Assembly (NCBI RefSeq): GCF_009746565.1
Contig: NZ_WRPN01000003.1
Span: forward strand, 1-64,000
Reading direction: 5' to 3'
DNA length: 64,000 nt
From: Mariniflexile maritimum
GTDB taxonomy: Bacteria > Bacteroidota > Bacteroidia > Flavobacteriales > Flavobacteriaceae
The stretch's first letter is position 1; each line of letters starts with the position of its first letter. This document shows positions 54,246 to 63,586 of this stretch, piece by piece. A program made the translations under genes and the position numbers. The notes under the pieces are model-generated. The model saw only the letters and a list, made by a program, of their open reading frames with translations. It searched no databases and was not told the DNA's origin.

Positions 54246-54954
54246 CTGGAATTACATAAAAACAAGTGTTCTGCTAGCATTGGTTATCTTTTTGTACGCC
54301 TTTGCTACGGGCAGAAATTCTGCAAGAAACATCTCTAACCCCCAGGTCGAATTTATAGGCGAAAGCAGCCCGTACATTACCAACGAAAATGTTAGTAAAT
54401 TGTTAATAGTAAATTTAAAAGGTGTAAAAAAAATACCTAAAGAAACTTTAGATTTGAATGGATTAGAAAATGCCCTAAAATCTCATCCCATGGTTAAAAA
54501 AGCTGAAGTGTATGTTACTGTAAATGGTACACTTAAAGCTAAAATTGAACAAAAAACACCTATTGCCAGAGTAAGCACCAATGCATCTTATTACATTGAT
54601 AGCGACGGTTTTTATATGCCACTATCAAGCAATTTTTCTGCAAGAGTGCCCCTAGTTACCGGTTATGTTGAAAAAAACAACTTAAAAAGCATCTACACAG
54701 TTGCTAACAAAATAAAGGAAGATGAATTTTTAAAAAAGCATGTTATAGAAATCCATCAAGGCAACAACAGGGTGCTGTACTTAAAACTTAGGCAGTGTCA
54801 TTTTTTAGTGCAATTAGGGAATGTGAAGAATTTAGACAAAAAAATTAATAACCTGAAAGCGTTTTATCAAAAAAACCTAAAAGAAAAAACGCTTGATACT
54901 TATAGCAAGGTCAATTTACAGTTTGATAACCAAGTAGTATGTACCAAAATTTAA
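54235..54954 (+). CDS. ftsQ: Cell division protein FtsQ
   Basis: The 239-residue bitopic protein has one membrane helix (about 9-25, TSVLLALVIFLYAFATG) and an extracytoplasmic part with a POTRA-like region (about 35-105, VEFIGESSPYITNENVSKLLI, HPMVKKAEVYVTVNGTLKAKIEQKTPIARV). An FtsQ domain follows (YYIDSDGFYMPLS onward). The VKKAEVYV..G.L...I.Q..P.ARV pattern is typical of FtsQ/DivIB. Translation begins at TTG 54235 inside the murC end. ftsA follows after 3 bp. Confidence 0.92.
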   Translation: MKINWNYIKTSVLLALVIFLYAFATGRNSARNISNPQVEFIGESSPYITNENVSKLLIVNLKGVKKIPKETLDLNGLENALKSHPMVKKAEVYVTVNGTLKAKIEQKTPIARVSTNASYYIDSDGFYMPLSSNFSARVPLVTGYVEKNNLKSIYTVANKIKEDEFLKKHVIEIHQGNNRVLYLKLRQCHFLVQLGNVKNLDKKINNLKAFYQKNLKEKTLDTYSKVNLQFDNQVVCTKI

Positions 54955-54957
54955 GCA

Positions 54958-56274
54958 ATGGAGCATAATTTAGCAGTAGGATTAGATATAGGAACCACAA
55001 AAATTGTGGCCATGATTGGTCGTAAAAACGACTACGGTAAAGTTGAGATTTTAGGCATCGGCCGATCGAAAAGTTTGGGCGTTCACCGTGGGGTTGTTAA
55101 CAATATTACGCAAACCATTCAATCTATCCAACAGGCTGTTCAAGAGGCCGAGGCTGCTTCCGATATTAAAATTGAAGGCGTAACCGTAGGTATTGCTGGC
55201 CAACACATTCGTAGCTTACAACATAGCGATTATATTACCCGACCCAACGCGGAAACGGTTATTGATGAAGAAGATATTGACCGACTGATAAACCAAGTAC
55301 ACAAACTGGTGATGCTTCCCGGTGAAGAAATCATACACGTATTGCCACAAGAATATAAAGTGGACGGTCAAGCCGAAATTAAAGAGCCCATTGGTATGTA
55401 CGGGGGCCGCTTGGAAGCCAATTTTCATGTGGTGGTAGGGCAAGTATCATCTATCAGAAATGTGGGGCGTTGTATCCAAAGCGCAGGCCTTAATTTAGAA
55501 GGCATCACCTTAGAACCGTTAGCATCAGCAAACGCGGTGTTGAGTCAGGAAGAAAAAGAAGCTGGAGTCGCCCTTATCGATATAGGTGGCGGCACAACCG
55601 ATTTGGCCATTTTTAGAGATGGCATCATTCGACATACCGCAGTAATTCCTTTTGGTGGCAACGTTATTACCGAAGATATTAAAGAAGGCTGTTCCATCAT
55701 AGAAAAACAAGCCGAACTATTAAAAATAAAATTCGGTTCTGCATGGCCCGGTGAAAACAAAGATAACGAAATCGTATCCATACCCGGGTTACGCGGCAGA
55801 GAACCCAAAGAGATAACCCTCAAAAATCTCTCAAAAATAATCCATGCGCGCATCGTTGAAATTATCGAGCAAGTGTACGCAGAAATTAAAAACTATGGGC
55901 ACGAAGAACAAAAGAAAAAATTAATAGCGGGCATCGTACTAACAGGCGGGGGCGCACAACTAAAACACTTAAAACAACTGGTTGAGTACATAACCGGTAT
56001 GGACACCCGAATTGGCTACCCCAACGAACATTTGGCGGGCGATAGCGATGAAGACATAACAAGCCCCTTGTACGCCACAGCGGTAGGGTTAGTGCTCGAT
56101 GGCCTAAAACGCAACGAGCGTAAAAAAATTGAGCGCCAAGAAATAAAAAAGGCCGCAAAAGAAGAAGAAAAACCAATTGAAGACATTAAAGAAAAACCAG
56201 TAAAAAAAGAACGCCGTTCTTTTCTGGATAAGTTAACCGAGCGTGTCAAGGATTTTTTAGATAACGCCGAATAA
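54958..56274 (+). CDS. ftsA: Cell division protein FtsA
   Basis: FtsA is an actin-like ATPase that anchors FtsZ to the membrane and recruits later divisome proteins. The 438-residue sequence shows the phosphate-1 loop LAVGLDIGTTKIVAMIG, the SHS2/1C region HVLPQEYKVDGQAEIKEPIGMYG, phosphate-2 GVALIDIGGGTTDLAIF and the adenosine motif GIVLTGGGAQLKHL. A charged linker leads to a C-terminal amphipathic helix (SFLDKLTERVKDFLDN) that serves as the membrane-targeting sequence. It lies 3 bp after ftsQ and 63 bp before ftsZ. Confidence 0.96.
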   Translation: MEHNLAVGLDIGTTKIVAMIGRKNDYGKVEILGIGRSKSLGVHRGVVNNITQTIQSIQQAVQEAEAASDIKIEGVTVGIAGQHIRSLQHSDYITRPNAETVIDEEDIDRLINQVHKLVMLPGEEIIHVLPQEYKVDGQAEIKEPIGMYGGRLEANFHVVVGQVSSIRNVGRCIQSAGLNLEGITLEPLASANAVLSQEEKEAGVALIDIGGGTTDLAIFRDGIIRHTAVIPFGGNVITEDIKEGCSIIEKQAELLKIKFGSAWPGENKDNEIVSIPGLRGREPKEITLKNLSKIIHARIVEIIEQVYAEIKNYGHEEQKKKLIAGIVLTGGGAQLKHLKQLVEYITGMDTRIGYPNEHLAGDSDEDITSPLYATAVGLVLDGLKRNERKKIERQEIKKAAKEEEKPIEDIKEKPVKKERRSFLDKLTERVKDFLDNAE

Positions 56275-56337
56275 AACACAATCCATAGAACCATAAAAAA
56301 GTAATCATTAAAGTATAATACCAGTAAAACAGAATTT

Positions 56338-58314
56338 ATGAGCAGCAATAAAGAATTCGCAAGTATCGCATTTGATTTACCTAAAAACCAATCAAATGTC
56401 ATTAAAGTTATTGGTGTTGGCGGTGGCGGCAGCAATGCCATCAACCACATGTTCCAACAAGGCATCAAAGGCGTCGATTTTTACATTTGTAATACCGATG
56501 CACAAGCACTTCAAAACAGCGGTGTACCCAATAAAATACAATTAGGACTTAGTTTAACCGAAGGTTTGGGCGCGGGCGCTAACCCTCAAGTAGGCGAACA
56601 ATCGGCGGTTGAAAGTTTTGAGGACATTGCAAACATGCTCGATTCCAACACCAAAATGGTATTTATTACCGCTGGTATGGGCGGTGGTACCGGTACTGGG
56701 GCAGCACCAATAATTGCAAAAATGGCCAAAGATCTGGATATTTTAACCGTAGGTATCGTAACCATGCCATTCCAATTTGAAGGCAAAATGCGTATTGAAC
56801 AAGCACAGATAGGCATTGAAAACCTTCGGAAAGTAGTCGATTCTTTAATTGTAATCAATAACAATAAGCTTCGTGAAGTGTATGGCAATCTTGGTTTTAA
56901 AGCAGGATTTTCTAAGGCCGATGAAGTGCTATCTACCGCTGCTCGTGGTATCGCCGAGGTTATTACGCACCACTACACACAAAACATCGATTTACGCGAT
57001 GCCAAAACCGTTTTAAGCAATAGTGGCACCGCCATTATGGGTTCTGCATTGGCCTCCGGAAAATCGCGTGCTCAAGATGCGATACGCAAAGCGTTGGATT
57101 CACCATTATTAAACGATAATAAAATTACTGGAGCTAAAAATGTATTGCTGCTTATAGTTTCAGGAACCCACGAAATCACCATCGACGAAATAGGCGAAAT
57201 AAATGACCACATCCAGAACGAAGCGGGCCATGGCGCAAACATCATCATGGGTGTTGGCGAAGATGAAAGTTTAGAGGAATCCATTGGGGTAACCATCATT
57301 GCAACGGGCTTTAACATTGAACAACAAGACGAAATTTCAAACACCGAAACTAAAAAAGTTGTTCACTCCCTTAGCGACCATCTTGAAGTAACCGCTAAAG
57401 AAAAAGACCCCGTTATCATTTCGCCCATCATTGAGCTGGAAGAAAAAAAGGAAACGCCCATAGTTAAGCATACCTTAGATTTCGATATAGAGGAAGCACC
57501 AAAAAAGGCCGAAAAACCTGTTGCACAAACCCAACAACCAGTAGCACCTCAAATAAATATCGATTTAATCCCTACTTCCGAGCTTATAAAAAACATCCAG
57601 GTTGTTTACGAAGAAGTAAGCGCCACGATTGAAGATGACGATGATTTCATTATAAAACCGGTAACAAAAATGTCTAAGGCAGATAAAGATATTGCCGATA
57701 TAGAAGTGGTTTCCGATTATATAGAAGAAGAAAAACAGATAACCCTAACATTCGATTTACCGCTTCCAAAACAAGACAAAAAAGAAGAAGAAATGCTGTC
57801 GTTTGAATTTGATGACGACATCAAGGACATTTCGGTAAAAGATTATGTAGAGCTAATTCCTGTTAATGAAACCAATGAAAAAGGCGATGTACGCTATGCT
57901 TTGGAAGATTATATTGAAGTGGAATCATCCATGAACAAAAAACAAAAGGAAACCGCAGAATTGATAGAGGAATACGACCAAGAAATCGTTTTTGAAAAAA
58001 AGGTGGTAAAGACTCCTGTTCTGGAGCACGACGAAGATGAAGATTTAGACCCCATGAACAGTCCAATCTCAGAGATTCTAAAAGAGCGTGCCGAAGAACG
58101 TCGCCGCAAAATGAAGGATTTCAACTATAAATTCAACAACGCCAAAATTGACGATATCGAACGTGTTCCCGCATACAAACGCCAAGGCATCAATTTAGAG
58201 GACGCCAAACACTCATCGGAAACAAATATGTCGCGCTCCAGCATTGGTGTAGATGATAATGATGATATTAAAATAAGAAGTAACAACTCGTTTCTACACG
58301 ATAACGTAGATTAA
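56338..58314 (+). CDS. ftsZ: Cell division GTPase FtsZ with long C-terminal linker
   Basis: FtsZ is the tubulin-like GTPase that forms the division ring. The GTPase domain occupies about residues 18-330, with the nucleotide loop KVIGVGGGGSNAINHM and the tubulin signature GGGTGTG at 115-121. Residues of about 335-600 form an acidic, low-complexity linker rich in D, E and K, which makes the protein 658 residues long compared with 383 in E. coli. A conserved C-terminal peptide for FtsA binding is recognisable as VPAYKRQ at 610-616, followed by a further 42 residues. It is the last dcw gene, with a terminator 31 bp downstream. Confidence 0.96.
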   Translation: MSSNKEFASIAFDLPKNQSNVIKVIGVGGGGSNAINHMFQQGIKGVDFYICNTDAQALQNSGVPNKIQLGLSLTEGLGAGANPQVGEQSAVESFEDIANMLDSNTKMVFITAGMGGGTGTGAAPIIAKMAKDLDILTVGIVTMPFQFEGKMRIEQAQIGIENLRKVVDSLIVINNNKLREVYGNLGFKAGFSKADEVLSTAARGIAEVITHHYTQNIDLRDAKTVLSNSGTAIMGSALASGKSRAQDAIRKALDSPLLNDNKITGAKNVLLLIVSGTHEITIDEIGEINDHIQNEAGHGANIIMGVGEDESLEESIGVTIIATGFNIEQQDEISNTETKKVVHSLSDHLEVTAKEKDPVIISPIIELEEKKETPIVKHTLDFDIEEAPKKAEKPVAQTQQPVAPQINIDLIPTSELIKNIQVVYEEVSATIEDDDDFIIKPVTKMSKADKDIADIEVVSDYIEEEKQITLTFDLPLPKQDKKEEEMLSFEFDDDIKDISVKDYVELIPVNETNEKGDVRYALEDYIEVESSMNKKQKETAELIEEYDQEIVFEKKVVKTPVLEHDEDEDLDPMNSPISEILKERAEERRRKMKDFNYKFNNAKIDDIERVPAYKRQGINLEDAKHSSETNMSRSSIGVDDNDDIKIRSNNSFLHDNVD

Positions 58315-58343
58315 AATCCACTGACCTAACTTAGTTATTTTTT

Positions 58344-58378
58344 GAACCCGAACAGCATCCCTCAGCTTTTCGGGTTTT
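58344..58378 (+). terminator. Terminator of the dcw operon
   Basis: AACCCGAA (58345-58352) pairs with TTCGGGTT (58369-58376), can be extended by one G-U pair and ends in a short T tract. It lies 30 bases after the ftsZ stop. Confidence 0.7.
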
Positions 58379-58458
58379 CAATTTCAACGAAAGTGCCAAC
58401 CTCTGCATTTTTAATAAAAGCTATTAACAAAATTCGCTCAAAATAAGATTCTATTTTT

Positions 58459-58466
58459 TATCTTCG
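58459..58466 (+). promoter_or_regulatory. -7-like box before the YqeY gene
   Basis: TATCTTCG differs from TAnnTTTG at one base and is 19 bases before the ATG. The -33 region is not clear. Confidence 0.4.
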
Positions 58467-58484
58467 CAATCAAATTAAAAAACC

Positions 58485-58934
58485 ATGAGTTTACAACAAA
58501 ATATCATGACGGCCTTAAAAGAAGCCATGAAAGCAAAAGACCAAACGGCTTTAACCGCGTTGCGTGCCGTAAAGTCGGCTATTTTATTGGCTCAAACCGA
58601 AAGCGGAGCACAAAGCGAGCTAACCGAGGAACAAGAGCTTAAAATGCTTCAAAAACTGGTAAAACAACGCAAAGACAGTGCTGCCATTTATTTGGCGCAA
58701 AATCGTGAAGACTTAGCAGCGCCAGAATTGGCCGAAGCTGAAATTATAAGTCAATTTTTACCAGAAGCGATGAGCGAAGAAGCCATTGCAGATGTTGTAG
58801 TTGCAACTATTAAAAAAGTGGGTGCAGAAGGCATGAAAGATATGGGCAAAGTTATGGGTATTGTAAGCCAAGAGTTGGCAGGAAAAGCCGATGGAAAAAC
58901 CATATCGAATATTGTAAAACAGAAATTATCATAA
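58485..58934 (+). CDS. GatB/YqeY domain-containing protein
   Basis: The 149-residue protein is a stand-alone YqeY domain, related to the tail domain of GatB in the tRNA-dependent amidotransferase. Typical features are LQQNIMTALKEAMKAKDQTALTALRAVKSAI at the N-terminus and the QFLPEAMSEEAIADVV and GMKDMGKVMGIVSQELAGKADGK segments of the C-terminal domain. The family is presumed to bind tRNA or act in tRNA-related functions, but its role is not established. A tRNA-Arg gene lies 29 bp downstream. Confidence 0.9.
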   Translation: MSLQQNIMTALKEAMKAKDQTALTALRAVKSAILLAQTESGAQSELTEEQELKMLQKLVKQRKDSAAIYLAQNREDLAAPELAEAEIISQFLPEAMSEEAIADVVVATIKKVGAEGMKDMGKVMGIVSQELAGKADGKTISNIVKQKLS

Positions 58935-58963
58935 TATAACAAAGAGATTCCTGCTAGGGATTT

Positions 58964-59037
58964 GGCTGCGTAGTTCAATTGGATAGAATATCAGATTTCG
59001 GCTCTGAGGGTTGGGGGTTCGAATCCCTCCGCGGTCA
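58964..59037 (+). tRNA. tRNA-Arg (anticodon UCG)
   Basis: The 74-base cloverleaf folds completely. The acceptor stem is GGCTGCG with CGCGGTC (two G-U pairs), the D arm is GTTC/GAAT, and the anticodon stem is TCAGA/TCTGA with loop TTTCGGC. The T arm is GGGGG/CCCTC with loop TTCGAAT, and the discriminator base is A. The anticodon at 58998-59000 is TCG, which reads CGA. The CCA end is not encoded and must be added after transcription. A terminator follows at 59063-59098. Confidence 0.93.
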
Positions 59038-59062
59038 CTAGAACACACTTCTAGCATTATTT

Positions 59063-59098
59063 AAAAAGCCTGAAAACCTTGTGTTTTCGGGCTTTTTT
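59063..59098 (+). terminator. Terminator after tRNA-Arg
   Basis: A 15-bp stem with arms at 59063-59077 and 59083-59097 (one G-T pair, 5-base loop) ends in a T6 run. It terminates the YqeY/tRNA transcript before the convergent chaperone gene. Confidence 0.85.
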
Positions 59099-59201
59099 GT
59101 ATAGTTATATGGTTATAAAAATTTATCATTCACAAAAAAAGCGGCACAAAATAATTTTGCTCCGCTTTAAATATCAAAAACGTTTCTATTAACGAAACCA
59201 G

Positions 59202-61328
59202 TTACTGTATTTGTATTTTCGCCCTATTATCTTCAATTTCAGAAGCTTCTTTTAAAGCGTTATAAAGTCTTGATGACACTACGTTTAGTTTTTGTTGCTC
59301 TACCCTATTGGCAACCGCCTGATAACTGTCTAGCTTAACCGCTGGAGTTACCTTGGTTACCTGAACCATGTACACGCCATTTACGCCATCAATTAATTTT
59401 GAGGTTTGGCCTTGTTTTAAACCAAATGCAGTACCAACAACCATAGGCTCCCTGCCTACACCTGTAATGCTTGGCGCCTTCATAGTTATATCGGTGGCGG
59501 TTCTTACTGTGGTGTTTTCGGCTTTAGCCAATGCTTCCAAATTGGTGGCAGTAGCTCTTTTTCTAATCATTTCTGCTTTTTTCTCCTGGCGAACTATGGG
59601 CGTTACACTTGGTGATGCTTCCTCAACAGACATTAAGCCTTTTTTATGTTTTGCAACCAACTGCGCAATAACATAGCCATTTGGAATGTTAAAGCGTTTG
59701 ATGGCGCCTACATCGGTACCTTCCTCAAAAGCCCAACGCACAATAGGGCGCTGGCTACCAATACCTATTATATTTTCTTCTAAGGCTTTCAGTCCGTTTG
59801 AAGGTAAAACGATTAACTTTTTGTTTTTTGCAACGGTTTCAAAATCTTTGTCAACAACCGCAATTTCAAAATTTGAAGCGTCCCTAAATACTTTGTCAAC
59901 GGTAGCTTCCGATGGCTCTATTTTTCTGGCAATTGTAGCCACTTGAACGGCTTTGTTTTTGCTTTTTTGGCCTTCAATTTCCATCACATGAAACCCAAAA
60001 ACGGTTTTTACAACACCTAAATCGCCTACATTACCTTCAAATTCAAAATCATTAAATTCGGGCACCATGCTGTTATAAGGGTGCCAATCATAGCGCCCTT
60101 CGTTGTTTACACTGCCTTGATCGGATGAAAATTCGGTAACCAACGCGGGGAATTTGCTCTTATCGGCTTTCAAAACCGTTAACAAACTATCGGCAAGGGT
60201 TTTGGCTTGGGCCTCAATTCTGGTTACTTCAGGGCCTGCACCTTGAGCACCAATAAACGTAATGAGAATATGACGTACTTTAGCGGAATCGGGTATTTGC
60301 TTAACGGCTAAAACTTTGGTTAACTTGAAATATCCATTGTCTTTATATGGCCCATAAACGGCACCAACGCCTAAGTTGAAAATACTATCGGCGGCCACAG
60401 CGGGCAAACTGGACTTGAACACAAAACGTTTATCGAATTTTATATCGGAGTGTGAATTAACATAATCTTCATTTTCAGTGGTATTTAAAAACCCAACCAC
60501 CGTTTCGCTCGCTTTCGTAATATCGTTATATTCTTCTTTGTTATTTAAAAGTGCCTTTAAATCGGTAGTTATAGCTTTTTCGTCCTCAGCAGAGGCGATT
60601 TCATCAAACTTTACAAACTTTATATCTCTGGAAGCTTCAACTTGGTACTGTTTTTCGTGTTTTTTTAGGTAGCTTGAAATATCCGATTTTTCAACTTTAA
60701 CCTTATCATCGGGAATGGAGCTATAAGGAATCTGTACAAACTTAATATCTACTTTGTTGTTTTCCAATTTGTGTTCCAATTCGCCTTCTAAAAGGGTGCT
60801 TGTTAAACCGGCTCTCACCATATTAAAATAATTTTGTTGCAGCGCATTGGAAGCGATTGATTTTTCGTAATCAATCCAACTTTGGTACCCTTGTGGCGAT
60901 GTTTCCTTTAGGTTTGCAATGTACTCGTTAAGCTTGTTTTCATCAAACATGCCTGCAGAATTTAAAAATTCCGGACTGGAGGCCAGTGCCGTTTTTAGCA
61001 AATCGCGCATTTGGTCTTTCTCAATGGTAATGCCCAGTTTCTCAAACTGGGTTTCCATTACGGCCTGTCTTACTTCCTGTTCCCAAACTTGGTTCATAAT
61101 TTGGGTACTGGTAGCACTTGGCCCTGCTTGACGCTGTGCTGCCTCTACTTTTTGCAAAAAGTCTTCACGGTTAATTTCCTTACCGTTAATGGTTGCAACA
61201 ATGTTTTGTGAGTGCGATACGGAGTTGCCGTCTTTAATCAATCCGCTTAGTACAAAAGAAAATAACGCTAATGCTATAATGATTATTAAAAAAAGTGAGC
61301 GTTGTCTAATCTTATTTAAAATTGCCAT
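59202..61328 (-). CDS. PpiD/SurA-type membrane-anchored peptidyl-prolyl isomerase
   Basis: This 708-residue periplasmic folding factor is anchored by one N-terminal helix (about 11-31, SLFLIIIIALALFSFVLSGLI). A SurA_N-like chaperone region (about 35-230) is followed by PpiC/parvulin-type rotamase domains. The first has the phrase DSAKVRHILITFIGAQG at about 345 and ends in VVKTVFGFHVMEIEG. A second region at about 550-640 is more diverged. The arrangement is that of PpiD, which helps newly exported proteins fold at the inner membrane. It follows the CNNM/CBS gene after a 137-bp gap. Confidence 0.9.
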   Translation of the reverse strand: MAILNKIRQRSLFLIIIIALALFSFVLSGLIKDGNSVSHSQNIVATINGKEINREDFLQKVEAAQRQAGPSATSTQIMNQVWEQEVRQAVMETQFEKLGITIEKDQMRDLLKTALASSPEFLNSAGMFDENKLNEYIANLKETSPQGYQSWIDYEKSIASNALQQNYFNMVRAGLTSTLLEGELEHKLENNKVDIKFVQIPYSSIPDDKVKVEKSDISSYLKKHEKQYQVEASRDIKFVKFDEIASAEDEKAITTDLKALLNNKEEYNDITKASETVVGFLNTTENEDYVNSHSDIKFDKRFVFKSSLPAVAADSIFNLGVGAVYGPYKDNGYFKLTKVLAVKQIPDSAKVRHILITFIGAQGAGPEVTRIEAQAKTLADSLLTVLKADKSKFPALVTEFSSDQGSVNNEGRYDWHPYNSMVPEFNDFEFEGNVGDLGVVKTVFGFHVMEIEGQKSKNKAVQVATIARKIEPSEATVDKVFRDASNFEIAVVDKDFETVAKNKKLIVLPSNGLKALEENIIGIGSQRPIVRWAFEEGTDVGAIKRFNIPNGYVIAQLVAKHKKGLMSVEEASPSVTPIVRQEKKAEMIRKRATATNLEALAKAENTTVRTATDITMKAPSITGVGREPMVVGTAFGLKQGQTSKLIDGVNGVYMVQVTKVTPAVKLDSYQAVANRVEQQKLNVVSSRLYNALKEASEIEDNRAKIQIQ

Positions 61329-61465
61329 CTGTAATTATTTTTTTATCCTTTTTTGGGAATTTAGCTTGTTAAGTTGGTTGCCAATTGCTTGTTGACAAAA
61401 TATCGTGCGCGAAAATACTATTTTCTATTTAATAATAAAAGTAGTTGGATGTTTAATTATTTTAA

Positions 61466-62755
61466 TTAATCGTTGTCTATTATTTTAAGTGCCACAAGAT
61501 CGATTTTAGTGTTCGATACTTCTAAAATCGTGAATTGAAACGTATCAATTTTAACTACCTCGTTTTTAGCTGGAATTTCTTCGGTATCGTTTACAATCAA
61601 GCCTCCCAAGGTTTCGTAATTTTCACTTTCCGGAAGGTTTAGCTTGTAGGTTTCGTTTAGGTAATCAACTTCTAGTCGTGCCGAAAAGGTATAGGTACCA
61701 TCGTCCTGCTTTTCTTCAATTAAATCGTCGGTATCATGTTCATCCTCAATTTCGCCAAACAATTCTTCTACAATATCTTCAACGGTCATAATACCCGAGG
61801 TACCGCCATATTCATCCAAAACAACGGCAATACTTTTTCGTTTTTTTATCAATACGTTGAGCACATCTTTTATAAGAACGGTTTCTGGCACAAACTCAAT
61901 GGGCAACAACATGGCTTTAATGTTTTTGGGTTTTTTAAACAGTTCAAAGGAATGAACGTAGCCCAAAATATCGTCAATGGTATCTTTATAGACCAAAATT
62001 TTGGTAAACCCGGTTTCGGTAAAAAGGGTGTTTAGGGTTTTAATGGAGTCGTTAATTTCTACGGCGGTTATCTCGGTACGTGGTACCATGACTTCGCGGG
62101 CTTTTACTTCGGAAAATTCCAGGGCATTTTGGAATATCTGGATTTCAGAATCGACATCGTCGTGGGCTTCCACCGATTCCATTTGTTCGCTAATGTAATT
62201 GCCCAATTCCACCTTTGTAAATGCCAATTGTATTTGGTCGCCCTCGGTTTTAAAGAGATGTTTCAAAACAAAATCGGAAATCCATATAACAAAATCGGAA
62301 ATCCATGAGAACATAACATAAAACACATAAGCAGGTACAGCCAAGGCCTTTATTAAGGTGTTGGCATAAATTTGGAAAAACACTTTGGGCAAAAATTCGG
62401 CCGTAATAAGGATGACCAGTGTTGAAATAATGGTTTGGGTTAGCAAACTAAAATCGGTAAACATGAGGTTTAAAAAACCATAAGGTGTTGGCATTAAGGA
62501 TTGGAACCATGCCACCAACACATCGCCCATAAAAAACCCATAGATTACCAATGCAATATTGTTGCCAATAAGCATACTGGCAATGTACTTTGAGGGTTTT
62601 TCGGTGAGCCTAGATAATATTTTTGGCAATAGCCCTTCTTGCTTTTTTTCGATTTCAATGTGTATTTTGTTTGAAGACACATACGCAATTTCCATACCCG
62701 AAAAAAAGGCCGAAAGTATTAACGAGGCAAGAATGACGACACCATCAATACCCAT
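61466..62755 (-). CDS. CNNM/CBS/CorC_HlyC-domain membrane protein (hemolysin family)
   Basis: The 429-residue protein has a DUF21/CNNM membrane domain (about 1-190, starting LASLILSAFFSGMEIAYVSSNK) and a pair of CBS domains at about 205-335 (VMVPRTEITAVEI, VVLDEYGGTSGIMTVEDIVEELFGEI). A C-terminal CorC_HlyC transporter-associated domain covers about 345-429. Relatives act in magnesium or other metal ion transport; the hemolysin name is historical. GldE of gliding bacteria is a relative, but no gld neighbours are present, so that name is not given. The membrane domain contains a small tandem duplication (WISDFVIWISDFV). The start abuts the stop of a 64-residue membrane protein. Confidence 0.9.
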   Translation of the reverse strand: MGIDGVVILASLILSAFFSGMEIAYVSSNKIHIEIEKKQEGLLPKILSRLTEKPSKYIASMLIGNNIALVIYGFFMGDVLVAWFQSLMPTPYGFLNLMFTDFSLLTQTIISTLVILITAEFLPKVFFQIYANTLIKALAVPAYVFYVMFSWISDFVIWISDFVLKHLFKTEGDQIQLAFTKVELGNYISEQMESVEAHDDVDSEIQIFQNALEFSEVKAREVMVPRTEITAVEINDSIKTLNTLFTETGFTKILVYKDTIDDILGYVHSFELFKKPKNIKAMLLPIEFVPETVLIKDVLNVLIKKRKSIAVVLDEYGGTSGIMTVEDIVEELFGEIEDEHDTDDLIEEKQDDGTYTFSARLEVDYLNETYKLNLPESENYETLGGLIVNDTEEIPAKNEVVKIDTFQFTILEVSNTKIDLVALKIIDND

Positions 62756-62950
62756 TTATCTTGAATTGTTTTTGTCGTTATATTTCTTGGCAAATTTCCT
62801 TCTAAAGAAATAGATAAAAATGGCCAAGGCAGCCAACCCAAAGGAAAGATAAGCGCCATGTACCCCATCTTGCCATTTTGAAATGCCGTCGTATAAAAAT
62901 AATACGGCAAAAACGAGGTAGGCATATTGAAAGATTTTTGAGAAATTCAT
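62756..62950 (-). CDS. Small hypothetical membrane protein (64 aa)
   Basis: The function is not recognised. The 64-residue product has two hydrophobic helices (about 7-23 and 33-49) joined by a short loop (SKWQDGVHGAY) and a strongly basic tail (RRKFAKKYNDKNNSR). It lies between lptC (81 bp upstream) and the CNNM/CBS gene, whose ATG immediately follows its stop, so tight translational coupling is likely. It could be a small accessory subunit of the neighbouring membrane protein; that is inference. Confidence 0.7.
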   Translation of the reverse strand: MNFSKIFQYAYLVFAVLFLYDGISKWQDGVHGAYLSFGLAALAIFIYFFRRKFAKKYNDKNNSR

Positions 62951-63031
62951 GTTGAGATATTTATTATTGTAGCGTAAAGATAAATAAAATTGAAGTACAA
63001 CACTTTTAAATAAAATTGGAAGACACGGAAA

Positions 63032-63586
63032 TTAATCTTCTACGGTAACGTAACCGGTTACCTCAAGCACTTCGGCATTTGTGAATTTGGAGTTTGAATC
63101 GAATCCATTGCCGTTAATAATATCCTTTTCGGTGGTAAAGGTTACGGGCCTATTGGTAAACAACCATTCGTTTTTTTGGTCGTAATATAATTGTTCTGCT
63201 TTTAAAATATTGTTGTCGCTGGTAGTAATAAGCACGTTTCCCTGCAAATCTATTAGGTTTGTGGTGCTGTAAATGATGGCATAATCGGAAACGACCGTGC
63301 TTTTTTTATTGTCATCATCATACAAATATAATGTGATGCCGTCGGGAAATTCATCATAAGGAAAATTTCTGTTGGAAAAATCGAGCCGTTTCGGACTTAA
63401 TAGATTGGCGGTTACCCTACCCGAATCGGTATATTTTAAATCGATGTTTTCTGCAATGCCAATAGGCTCATTTTCTGAAATGCCCATTTTTTGTACCTGC
63501 TTTAAACCATCATTACATGAAAAAAACATAGTCACCAAAATTAAGGTGACTATGTTGGGTATTTTATATATACGTTGTTTTTTCAT
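63032..63586 (-). CDS. lptC: LPS export periplasmic protein LptC
   Basis: The 184-residue lipoprotein-like product has an N-terminal hydrophobic segment ending in a cysteine (VTLILVTMFFSC) and an LptC/OstA-like beta-jelly-roll (YTDSGRVTANLLSP, LYLYDDDNKKSTVVSDYAI, LIDLQGNVLITTSDNNILKAEQLYYDQKNEWLFTN). LptC receives lipopolysaccharide from the LptBFG transporter and passes it to LptA. The start at 63586 overlaps the upstream TPR gene stop by one base (TAATG); an in-frame TTG-type opening at 63625 would lie within that gene and is not favoured. Confidence 0.88.
   Translation of the reverse strand: MKKQRIYKIPNIVTLILVTMFFSCNDGLKQVQKMGISENEPIGIAENIDLKYTDSGRVTANLLSPKRLDFSNRNFPYDEFPDGITLYLYDDDNKKSTVVSDYAIIYSTTNLIDLQGNVLITTSDNNILKAEQLYYDQKNEWLFTNRPVTFTTEKDIINGNGFDSNSKFTNAEVLEVTGYVTVED

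Noticed and set aside
61466-62755. Naming the CNNM/CBS protein GldE
   Set aside because: GldE shares the architecture, but the usual gld neighbours are absent and paralogues exist in Flavobacteriaceae, so the specific name is not supported.
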